From: Candidatus Aenigmatarchaeota archaeon
GTDB taxonomy: Archaea > EX4484-52 > B79-G9
Assembly: GCA_023139785.1 (NCBI GenBank)
Contig: JAGLMX010000034.1
Location: forward strand, 1 to 6,680
Length of the DNA stretch: 6,680 bases
Direction of reading: 5' to 3'
In this document: piece after piece, positions 1-4,889 of the stretch
Layout of the letters: each line of letters starts with the position of its first letter
Position numbering within the stretch: position 1 is the first letter of the stretch
Position numbers and translations under genes: made by a program
Notes under the pieces: generated by a model
The model's input: only the letters and a program-made list of their open reading frames with translations
What the model was told of the DNA's origin: nothing
Database searches by the model: none

Positions 1-3
1 ACC

Positions 4-120
4 CGCACCTTGCAAAAAATCCTGTTCTGGAAAACCGGACCCAAATGGCTTGCAGGCAAACCGCGCGCATTACGCCCGCGGCCTGTCCTCACAGGTTGCC
101 CGCAAGTGGTTCAAGGTGCG
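4..120 (+). ncRNA. Putative structured RNA, class unknown
   Basis: This stretch is clearly richer in G+C than the A/T-rich surroundings and folds almost completely. A perfect 9-bp closing stem pairs 4-12 with 112-120. Inside it lie a small hairpin (26-30 with 35-39, AAAA loop, one G-U pair) and a long arm (49-59 with 96-106, one A-C mismatch). The long arm ends in a tight three-way junction of two hairpins: 61-65/77-81, extended by 67-68/74-75 around an ATTAC loop, and 82-86/91-95 with a CCTC loop. G+C-rich islands with such nested pairing are typical of functional RNAs in A/T-rich archaea. Strand is uncertain: the minus strand would turn the A-C mismatch into G-U but would place a six-T run inside the RNA and break the pair in the small hairpin. 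It does not match the hallmarks I know for tRNA, 5S rRNA, SRP RNA or RNase P RNA. The 5' end may lie outside the window. Confidence 0.42.
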
Positions 121-331
121 TGAAAAATAAATCTCTCTTCAAAGACACATTCTGTAAGTCTCATGCTCTGGAAAAACAAGGACCCAGACAGGAGTGTCTC
201 TATAGAGAGAATTTTCCTAAAAAGAAGCGGTGTTCAGTGGGTCATCCATCGGTTGAAAAAGAAGCGGAATCATCCCCTAATATTCTGTGCACCCGCATGA
301 ATATTTAGCGAAATGTAGCACAGAGATGGGG
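121..331. other. Intergenic stretch without a recognisable gene
   Basis: I see no supported coding region here. An open frame crosses it (45-308, plus strand), but its product is rich in Cys, Arg and Ser, resembles no family, and starts inside the G+C-rich RNA-like region. Visible small structures are a perfect palindrome TCTCTATAGAGA (about 197-208), two copies of AAAAAGAAGCGG about 37 bases apart (near 219 and 256), and a second copy of a motif from the upstream RNA-like element (164-186). If the upstream RNA is longer than its closed fold, its 3' part would lie here. Confidence 0.4.
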
Positions 332-484
332 CTAAGTATACCAAAGTTCATTCTTGTATTCCATTGCATACTTAGTGATTGCATAATGACCACGCTTATT
401 TTGGCAGGCACATATAAATAGTTTTCCGTGTTTTTTGCATTTTGTCTTATCCCGAAATACTTTCGTTCCGATAAACGAATCCAT
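332..484 (-). CDS. Possible 50-residue Cys/His micro-protein
   Basis: A short minus-strand frame begins with ATG at 484-482, ends with TAG at 334-332, and encodes 50 residues starting MDSFIGTKVFRDK. The middle carries Cys-Lys-Lys-His followed seven residues later by Cys-Ala-Cys, an arrangement that could bind zinc. The C-terminal half is a Lys/Tyr-rich, probably helical segment ending NELWYT. A stop codon lies in frame four codons upstream of the ATG, so the start is not simply an internal Met. I see no good TATA element upstream on this strand. Its ATG shares the CATG at 482-485 with the opposite-strand transposase remnant, so the two diverge from one point. It could be a genuine small protein, the tail of a decayed gene, or chance. 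Family not recognised. Confidence 0.22.
   Translation of the reverse strand: MDSFIGTKVFRDKTKCKKHGKLFICACQNKRGHYAITKYAMEYKNELWYT
413..420 (+). promoter_or_regulatory. Possible TATA box upstream of transposase remnant
   Basis: TATAAATA resembles the archaeal TATA element. It lies about 67 bases before the ATG of the decayed transposase (483), too far for a leaderless message, and inside a possible minus-strand micro-ORF. It may be the promoter of the former mobile element, or simply A/T-rich sequence. Confidence 0.2.
424..443 (+). repeat. 20-base repeat, copy 1 (copy 2 at 1808-1827)
   Basis: This is the partner of the copy at 1808-1827, with 19 of 20 bases identical. It sits 40 bases before the ATG of the decayed transposase and inside the possible minus-strand micro-ORF, where it encodes the Cys-Lys-Lys-His region. 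Confidence 0.4.
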
Positions 485-806
485 GAAAAAACGTAATCAG
501 AAGAAAATACGCTGGATTATCCGGCATATGAAACAGGATCTCAACAGTGCTGCTGTAGCAAGATCACAAAAGATAAGCCAAAGCGCTCAACAAGTATACA
601 ATCAATACAAACAAACAAAACTGTGCCTGTATTACACAAACCATGCAGAAAAGCGAAACATCTTTCCGACAAGCACACAGAACTGATAAACAAAGCCTGT
701 GAGGAACATAAAATCCGTCTCGTAGTAGTGGGGTGGATGATCCAAAGAAAGCATAAAATTCATATCACGCGCAAGCAATAGACAAACATTTGCTGACATA
801 CTCAGC
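483..806 (+). pseudogene. Decayed IS481-like transposase, N-terminal part only
   Basis: From ATG 483 the first 45 codons give a basic helix-turn-helix segment (KKIRWIIRHMKQDLNSAAV, then a second helix ending QVYNQYKQT). This is the typical start of archaeal IS481/integrase-type transposases. Near 618-620 the frame must shift by one base, in an A-rich run, to continue as TVPVLHKPCRK, then a helical stretch and HKIHI; this matches the family's linker and second helical domain. That frame stops at TAG 779-781. A second one-base shift near 766 restores a segment resembling the family pattern after HI(P)H, reading HAQAIDKHLL. Nothing of the DDE catalytic domain follows; instead the promoter of the next gene begins at about 814. 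I infer a truncated, non-functional remnant. The family call rests on pattern memory of the N-terminal region, not on a search. No clear terminal inverted repeat was found. Confidence 0.62.
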
Positions 807-813
807 AAATAGG

Positions 814-824
814 TATATTTAAAT
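814..824 (+). promoter_or_regulatory. TATA box for secreted repeat protein gene
   Basis: TATATTTAAAT is centred about 26 bases before the GTG at 845. This is the spacing expected if transcription begins at or next to the start codon, and it supports GTG as the true start of a leaderless gene. Confidence 0.6.
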
Positions 825-844
825 ACGGCTGTTTAATAGCAATC

Positions 845-1678
845 GTGAAACAAAAAAAACTGTTAACTTTAATGCTATTGTTTAGCTTATCTCTATTTCC
901 AATAGTCTATGGAGATGCAACATTAGATTTTACGGAAATAGAACCCATTCAAACAGAGCCTGAAATAGAACTCGGAAATGTTACGACAGAACATATCAGA
1001 GTAGAGCCGATATTTATAAGCCCTGTAATAGGTAATCCAAAACCGATTGAAGGGCCTGTAGAAGTTGAAATAAGTGAAACAAAGTTCGTACGTATAAGCG
1101 CCCCTCTAGATAAACCAACGCCCATTGACCCCGTATTTAAAGTAAAAATAGGGGATATAGAAGCCATTGATAGAGAAATTGAAGTGGAAATAGGATCCAT
1201 TAAGATGAAACCCATCAATGAAGGCTCTGGAATAGAAATAAGCGGGGTGAAGATGGGTGAATTGCAGCCTATTGATACCGAAGTTGAAGTAACAATTGGA
1301 GCTGTGACGAGCACGAGACCAATTCTCATCGAGCAAAAGGAAAATAAATTATTGATACAGACGGAATATGCTTCTGCATCCACAATCAAAAAACTGGTTA
1401 TTAAAGAGCGCAAATTGTATATGGAGACATCTGAGGGCAATAAACAAATTAAAATCATGCCAGAAGTAGCCTCTTCTAAAGCCATAGAAATTACAGCAGT
1501 AAAAGAAATTGAATTGAAAGAAGAACATGCAAAACCGGTTTATTCTGTTAAAGGCATAAAACAATCTACGTTGTTTTTGATAGTTCCTATATCAATGGAA
1601 GTTGAAACAAAAATAAATGCAGAAACAGGTGTCGTAATTTCAGTAAACAAACCATGGTGGAGTTTTCTGACTAGGTAA
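845..1678 (+). CDS. Secreted beta-rich repeat protein, PepSY-like C-terminus
   Basis: The 277-residue product starts with a classic signal peptide: basic MKQKK, a hydrophobic core to about residue 20, and a likely cut after VYG at 23. Residues about 35-160 are acidic and built from loosely repeated units of the form V-x-V-x-I-G-x-I followed by P-I. Units start near 72, 98, 112, 129 and 147, suggesting stacked beta strands. Residues about 160-275 resemble a domain recurrent in archaeal exported proteins: a segment with ETSEGNKQIKIMPEVAS, then PVYSVKG, a hydrophobic strand, the PepSY-like INAETGVVISV, and a conserved-looking end KPWWSF. PepSY-like domains are often linked to protease inhibition or cell-surface roles, but the ligand here is unknown. 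No membrane anchor or sorting signal follows, so release outside the membrane is likely. The GTG start is supported by a TATA element 26 bases upstream. It stands alone between the transposase remnant and the antiporter gene. The existence of the gene is near certain; its function is not. Confidence 0.85.
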   Translation: MKQKKLLTLMLLFSLSLFPIVYGDATLDFTEIEPIQTEPEIELGNVTTEHIRVEPIFISPVIGNPKPIEGPVEVEISETKFVRISAPLDKPTPIDPVFKVKIGDIEAIDREIEVEIGSIKMKPINEGSGIEISGVKMGELQPIDTEVEVTIGAVTSTRPILIEQKENKLLIQTEYASASTIKKLVIKERKLYMETSEGNKQIKIMPEVASSKAIEITAVKEIELKEEHAKPVYSVKGIKQSTLFLIVPISMEVETKINAETGVVISVNKPWWSFLTR

Positions 1679-1807
1679 AAACAAACAACTCACCTTAGCC
1701 GCTGTACCGAATTTGTAAATTTTCTTTCAATTAACACTTCGTATGTGTCTCTGAATTCAATAGTTCATTTGCTAATTCATACACATACTCAAAGAAATAT
1801 TTTATGC

Positions 1808-1827
1808 TTCCGTGTTTTTTACATTTT
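1808..1827 (+). repeat. 20-base repeat, copy 2 (copy 1 at 424-443)
   Basis: The sequence TTCCGTGTTTTTTACATTTT differs from 424-443 at one base (A versus G at the fourteenth position). Both copies lie in the same orientation, 40-54 bases before a plus-strand start codon. On the minus strand both copies read Lys-Cys-Lys-Lys-His-Gly. The match does not extend on either side. It may be a short remnant of a mobile element end, or chance in A/T-rich DNA. Confidence 0.4.
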
Positions 1828-1844
1828 CGGGAGAGCGGTGTTCT

Positions 1845-1857
1845 AAAAAATATATAA
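1845..1857 (+). promoter_or_regulatory. TATA box and BRE for antiporter gene
   Basis: AAAAAATATATAA has its TATA core at 1851-1856, about 28 bases before the ATG at 1882, preceded by an A-rich stretch that could serve as the factor B recognition element. It fits a leaderless or nearly leaderless message. Confidence 0.65.
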
Positions 1858-1881
1858 CCCGCGCAACCCCTACTTTTCTGC

Positions 1882-3666
1882 ATGGACGCAGTTTTCCTCT
1901 TTGACATAGGCGCAGTAATAGTTTTCGCAACAATATTCGGCGCAATAGCCTCTTTTTTCAGGCAGCCCATGATTCCGGCATATATTATTGCCGGAGCCGT
2001 CATCGGGCCTTTTGGCCTTGGAATAATAACAAACCAGGAACTCATAACAACTCTTTCAGAACTAGGCATAGCGTTCCTTTTGTTTATCATAGGAATGGAG
2101 CTTAATTTTTCCCGCCTGAAGGATGTAAGCACAATCGCAACAGCAGGAACCGTTATACAAGTGGCACTCTCTTTTGCAGCAGGCTTTTCTGCAGCGCGTT
2201 TTCTGCTTGGGTTCGGCTCGCTTGAGGCAGTTTATGTTGGGTTGGTCATCGCATTTAGCAGCACAATGGTTGTGATAAAGCTGCTTGTGGACAAAGACCT
2301 TATTGAGACGCTTCACGGAAGGATTGCTTTAGGTGTTCTTCTTGTTCAGGATGTTATTGTGGTTCTTGCCCTTTCTGTACTCTCAAACATTGACAACTTT
2401 GCAGCAGACACAATCATAATTTCTTTAATGAAAGGCATCGGCCTGTTCTCAATAGCAATTGTGGCATCAAATTACATTTTTCCAACAGTGGTAAAGGCAC
2501 TCACAAAAAACCCGGAACTTATGTTTTTGATGTCCCTGTCAGTCTCTTTTATTTTCGGAGGCCTTGCATACGTTTCAGGCTATTCGATTGCAGTCGGAGG
2601 CTTTCTTGCAGGCATAAGCCTTGCAGTTTTTCCATATAATATCGAGATAATAAGCAGGATAACATCGCTCCGTGATTTTTTCGCAACAATGTTCTTTGTA
2701 TGCCTTGGTATGCAAATTGCATTTTCAAACATTGCATCTGTTTTGCCGGCGATTATAGTTCTAACAGTAATAACGGCAGTAATAAAGCCCGCGATAATTA
2801 CGTTCCTTGGAATTTTCTTTGGCTACGGAAGAAGAACCTCTATTAGCACCGGCCTAAGCCTTGCTCAGGTCTCTGAGTTTTCCATAATAATTGTCGGCGC
2901 AGGCCTTGCACTAGGCCATGTGTCAGCAGAGCTTTTGCTGATAACCACAATGACAGCAGTCATAACAATAAGCATGACACCATATTTTATAGAATATTCG
3001 CCGTTTTTCTATCGTCTTTTCTCAGGATTTCTTGAAAAGCTCAAGGCCTTTCAGGTTGTAAAAAACAGGAAACTTCATAATACAACAAGCGAGTTCAACA
3101 AGAAGCCAAACAAAATCATTATTTGCGGCGCACACACTATGGGCAAAAGCATTGCAGATGAGCTTCTCCTGCAAAAAGAGAATTTCGTTGTAATAGACTA
3201 CAATCCGGAGGCAATAAAGGTAATGATGTCCCAGAATATTCCGTGCATATATGGAGACATAACGCACGCAGAAGTTCTTGAAAGAGTAAATATATCGCAT
3301 GCGCGCCTTCTGGTCTCAACCATACCATCTTATGATGCCAATGCCAGCCTCATCAATACCGTCAGGAAAAAGAACAAAAACATCAGGATAATGCTTACTA
3401 CAAACAGTGTTGATGACGCGCTTCACTTCTATGCAGCCGGGGCTACATACGTACTGCTTCCAAAACTCATAAGCGGGCAAAAAGCAATACAAAACCTTGA
3501 TGAGTTTATTTCAAATGATGAGCGCAAAATAAACAGCATAAAGAAAAAGGAAGTCCTTTTCCTTGAGAGAAATAAGGAGGGCCAGAACTTGAAAAGATAC
3601 GAGAACGGGTTTCTAAGAGACATTCACAAGAAAGTTCTTGGAAACAACAACATTCGCTCGCCGTAG
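1882..3666 (+). CDS. CPA2 cation/proton antiporter with TrkA-N domain (KefB-like)
   Basis: The product has 594 residues. Residues 1-385 form a polytopic membrane domain of about 12 helices with CPA2 family marks: an IPAYIIAGAVIGP segment (31-43), an SSTMVVIKLL motif (126-135), and GRIALGVLLVQD (146-157) with a Gln-Asp pair. This pair is typical of KefB/KefC rather than the Asp-Asp of NapA-type electrogenic exchangers. A membrane lysine (302) and LAQVSEF (327-333) follow. A linker of about 25 residues leads to a cytosolic Rossmann-type TrkA-N domain (about 410-530) with IIICGAHTMG, an acidic residue after the second strand (Asp439) and GDIT (458-461). The expected G-x-G-x-x-G reads G-A-H-T-M-G, so the middle glycine is lost and nucleotide preference may be altered. 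The last 60 residues are basic and low in complexity. By family knowledge it exchanges K+ or Na+ for protons under nucleotide control; the ion cannot be read from sequence. Stop codon is TAG. Start supported by the TATA element. Confidence 0.93.
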   Translation: MDAVFLFDIGAVIVFATIFGAIASFFRQPMIPAYIIAGAVIGPFGLGIITNQELITTLSELGIAFLLFIIGMELNFSRLKDVSTIATAGTVIQVALSFAAGFSAARFLLGFGSLEAVYVGLVIAFSSTMVVIKLLVDKDLIETLHGRIALGVLLVQDVIVVLALSVLSNIDNFAADTIIISLMKGIGLFSIAIVASNYIFPTVVKALTKNPELMFLMSLSVSFIFGGLAYVSGYSIAVGGFLAGISLAVFPYNIEIISRITSLRDFFATMFFVCLGMQIAFSNIASVLPAIIVLTVITAVIKPAIITFLGIFFGYGRRTSISTGLSLAQVSEFSIIIVGAGLALGHVSAELLLITTMTAVITISMTPYFIEYSPFFYRLFSGFLEKLKAFQVVKNRKLHNTTSEFNKKPNKIIICGAHTMGKSIADELLLQKENFVVIDYNPEAIKVMMSQNIPCIYGDITHAEVLERVNISHARLLVSTIPSYDANASLINTVRKKNKNIRIMLTTNSVDDALHFYAAGATYVLLPKLISGQKAIQNLDEFISNDERKINSIKKKEVLFLERNKEGQNLKRYENGFLRDIHKKVLGNNNIRSP

Positions 3667-3679
3667 AGCTTCGCAAGAC

Positions 3680-3688
3680 ATATAAAAA
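3680..3688 (+). promoter_or_regulatory. TATA box for small basic protein gene
   Basis: ATATAAAAA is centred about 24 bases before the ATG at 3708 and 14 bases after the stop of the antiporter gene. The small gene therefore seems to have its own leaderless promoter rather than being only a downstream operon member. Confidence 0.6.
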
Positions 3689-3707
3689 AGGTGCATCAAC
3701 TTTCCTG

Positions 3708-3980
3708 ATGGACAAAAAAGCAACAGATAAAATACAAAAGAATTTGCATGCCCTGGCAAAAAAGCATGATGTTTCTGCAAAACTGTTTCTTGACGAGAAA
3801 GAAGTTCTGAACATAAAAATAAAGAAAGACACAGTGTATCTTGACTCAAAAAACGTTCTCAAGCTTTTGACAACACCCGCACTCATAAAACTAGGGCTTG
3901 CATTGCGCTCCGGCTTCGGCGGAAAATATAAGATTCGCATGAAGCAAGGCTTCATTAAAAGAGTTCTTGGAAAGGAATAG
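3708..3980 (+). CDS. Small basic protein of unknown function
   Basis: The product has 90 residues, is strongly basic (many Lys), and has no signal peptide or membrane helix. Residues 1-20 look like an amphipathic helix (MDKKATDKIQKNLHALAKKH), about 24-47 like beta strands, and the C-terminal half a helix plus a glycine turn (SGFGGKYKIRMKQ) followed by a short basic tail. It could bind nucleic acid or an acidic partner, but nothing identifies a family. The start is supported by a TATA element 24 bases upstream, and codon choice resembles the antiporter gene before it. It lies 41 bases after the antiporter stop, on the same strand; a functional link is possible but unproven. Stop codon is TAG. 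Confidence 0.75.
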   Translation: MDKKATDKIQKNLHALAKKHDVSAKLFLDEKEVLNIKIKKDTVYLDSKNVLKLLTTPALIKLGLALRSGFGGKYKIRMKQGFIKRVLGKE

Positions 3981-3987
3981 GTATGAC

Positions 3988-4140
3988 ATGCCGCTTATCA
4001 TATTCAATCCGTTCCCGAACAAGAAGATATACAAGCAAATCATAAAAGAATCGTATGGACGTAAAACTATTCTTGAAGCCATCATTGATAAAAATAGTAT
4101 TGACTTTACTAATACCTTTGACCGCCTGGCATGGATTTAA
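3988..4140 (+). CDS. Doubtful 50-codon frame overlapping the membrane gene
   Basis: An ATG 7 bases after the small basic gene opens a frame that starts MPLIIFNPFPNKKIY and stays open to TAA at 4138-4140. Its first 22 codons lie in otherwise non-coding DNA and use codons like the neighbours. The rest overlaps, in another frame, the start of the membrane protein gene at 4055. It may be a short real gene, a fragment left by rearrangement, or chance. No family recognised. Confidence 0.15.
   Translation: MPLIIFNPFPNKKIYKQIIKESYGRKTILEAIIDKNSIDFTNTFDRLAWI
4026..4032 (+). promoter_or_regulatory. Weak TATA-like element before membrane gene
   Basis: GATATAC is centred about 26 bases before the ATG at 4055, the spacing seen for the other leaderless genes here, though the match to the archaeal TATA consensus is poorer. 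Confidence 0.35.
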
Positions 4141-4405
4141 CTATGAATTTGATCCAGCCACACCAGACTATCTTGGAAAACCGAACATGATCTATGAGTC
4201 ATGGGAATTTTTACCCCCACCCTTAATACTTACAATACCTGGCACGATTCTCGAATAGTCTGGAGCCAAACAAACAATGCAAAAAATAAGCGGTGATAAC
4301 CCTAGTTTGACAAAAGATATTTCACTAATAAGCAGCTCATTAATTATAAATTATGTCCTTGCTTGTTTTATATTGTCGTTGTATCGCAAATACAGAAAGC
4401 AATAA
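4055..4405 (+). pseudogene. Small two-helix membrane protein interrupted by in-frame TAG
   Basis: From ATG 4055 the frame encodes 67 residues. It has a basic start (MDVKLFLKPSLIK), a first membrane helix (about residues 12-26) and a polar loop with PDYLGKPNMIYESWEF, then reaches TAG at codon 68 (4256-4258). Beyond the stop the very same frame stays open for 48 codons to TAA at 4403-4405. It encodes a polar stretch, a convincing second membrane helix (SSSLIINYVLACFILSLY) and a basic end RKYRKQ. The whole, about 116 residues with N-terminal and C-terminal helices flanking an outer loop, is the layout of small archaeal membrane proteins that start FLKPT-like and end in a Lys/Arg tail. I infer a nonsense mutation in a once intact gene, or an assembly or sequencing error. 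Stop-codon readthrough is possible, but TAG is used as an ordinary stop by three confident genes nearby. Function unknown. Confidence 0.55.
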
Positions 4406-4435
4406 TCGCTCGGGGCAAGCTATTCGCCAGCCATT

Positions 4436-4476
4436 CAGAACGTTGCACTTTGGTTCTGTTTTTCTTTCAGAAAAAC
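4436..4476. terminator. Overlapping stem-loops with T-runs, likely bidirectional terminator
   Basis: CAGAAC (4436-4441) pairs with GTTCTG (4453-4458) and is followed at once by TTTTTC on the plus strand, an intrinsic-terminator shape. A second perfect 8-bp hairpin, GTTTTTCT (4458-4465) with AGAAAAAC (4469-4476), shares base 4458, so the two cannot both be complete. The second gives a five-T run on either strand. Its place between converging genes supports a role in ending transcription from both sides. Confidence 0.5.
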
Positions 4477-4553
4477 GATATGGCCGAAGATAATTTTGCG
4501 AAACCGTTAAATCGTTTACGCCGTCCAAATCGACTAAGCAGACTTCGTTAAAT

Positions 4554-4565
4554 CTCAAATTTGAG
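4554..4565. repeat. Perfect 12-base palindrome at end of minus-strand gene
   Basis: CTCAAATTTGAG lies one base beyond the TGA of the small membrane protein gene that ends at 4567. It could form a short stem or bind a dimeric protein; a role in 3'-end formation is plausible, but the sequence is short. Confidence 0.35.
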
Positions 4566-4566
4566 T

Positions 4567-4851
4567 TCAAAGGACAGATGCAAAGAATATCAGGACAAAC
4601 AGAGCCAGAAGCGCCACAAAGACAAAAACCGTTTTTGCAGAGGTCCAGATAAACTTGTCAATAGCATAAAACAGCGTAAAGAATAGAAAAATCACAAAAA
4701 AAAGCTCTAAAGGGTTTGTGGTTCTTGCACCATTCTTGATTATCAGCCCTGCATCGATAACGGCTTTGCAGGCAATAGATGTTGTTCGAAAAGCACTTTC
4801 AATTATCGCAACTATGGCTTGCCTGAAAACTTCGAGAATTTCAAAAAGCAT
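4567..4851 (-). CDS. Small two-helix membrane protein, unknown function
   Basis: The product has 94 residues with start MLFEILEVFRQAIVAIIESA. The first 45 residues form an amphipathic helical region with several Ala, Ile and Arg. Then come two membrane helices, about 49-65 (very Phe/Leu-rich) and 73-93, joined by a short loop (AIDKFIWTSAK), so both ends probably face the same side. I chose the ATG at 4851, not a longer reading that would begin inside the M50 protease gene in another frame, because a TATA-like element lies 28 bases upstream of 4851 and directly follows the protease stop. It is the last gene of the minus-strand series, 38 bases after the protease gene. It could also be read from the operon. 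No family recognised. Confidence 0.65.
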   Translation of the reverse strand: MLFEILEVFRQAIVAIIESAFRTTSIACKAVIDAGLIIKNGARTTNPLELFFVIFLFFTLFYAIDKFIWTSAKTVFVFVALLALFVLIFFASVL

Positions 4852-4874
4852 AACACAGTTATTGGTTTCAACTT

Positions 4875-4884
4875 GTTTATATTT
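4875..4884 (-). promoter_or_regulatory. TATA-like element for last minus-strand gene
   Basis: On the minus strand AAATATAAAC is centred about 28 bases before the ATG at 4851 and lies just downstream of the M50 protease stop (TGA at 4892-4890). It suggests that the small membrane protein can be transcribed separately from the operon. Confidence 0.4.
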
Positions 4885-4889
4885 CTTCT

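Larger units (their letters stand above)
1679..1881. other. Intergenic region with repeat and promoter
   Basis: This 203-base gap follows the secreted protein gene. It holds a T-rich stretch near 1717-1728 (AAATTTTCTTTC) that may end the upstream message, one copy of a 20-base repeat (1808-1827) also found at 424-443, and the TATA element of the antiporter gene. On the minus strand 1827 to 1731 reads KCKKHG followed by a helical, Glu/Leu-rich tail that ends with TAA. It has no usable start codon, so it is at best a gene fragment. Confidence 0.4.
4406..4566. other. Convergent intergenic region
   Basis: These 161 bases separate the broken plus-strand membrane gene from the minus-strand gene series. 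Frames crossing it on both strands (62 and 76 codons) have low-complexity or unfamiliar products, borrow part of their length from the neighbouring genes and have no promoter, so I do not call them. The region holds overlapping stem-loops (4436-4476) and a perfect palindrome (4554-4565) next to the stop of the minus-strand gene. Confidence 0.45.

Noticed and set aside
4..120. tRNA, 5S rRNA, SRP RNA or RNase P RNA
   Set aside because: There is no cloverleaf with T-arm and anticodon, no 5S loop pattern, and none of the conserved RNase P or SRP sequence blocks on either strand.
45..308. 87-codon plus-strand open frame in the left region
   Set aside because: It begins inside the G+C-rich folded element, has an odd Cys/Arg/Ser-rich product with no family likeness, and has no promoter at the right distance.
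949..1485. 178-codon minus-strand frame inside the secreted protein gene
   Set aside because: It is antisense to a convincing gene with a signal peptide and promoter. Its Ser/Ile/Thr-rich product mirrors the repeat codons of the sense strand.
1731..2132. Minus-strand frame overlapping the antiporter start
   Set aside because: Most of it is antisense to the antiporter. Only its last 33 or so codons lie in intergenic DNA, with no start codon of their own, so it is mentioned only as a possible fragment tied to the 20-base repeat.
4256..4258. Pyrrolysine insertion at the in-frame TAG
   Set aside because: TAG ends the antiporter, the small basic protein and the S4 protein genes here as an ordinary stop, and no pyl gene is in the window. 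It is not excluded genome-wide, but mutation is simpler.
4340..4570. Frames on both strands across the convergent intergenic region (62 and 76 codons)
   Set aside because: They overlap the broken membrane gene in another frame, run through hairpin structures, and lack a promoter or a recognisable family.
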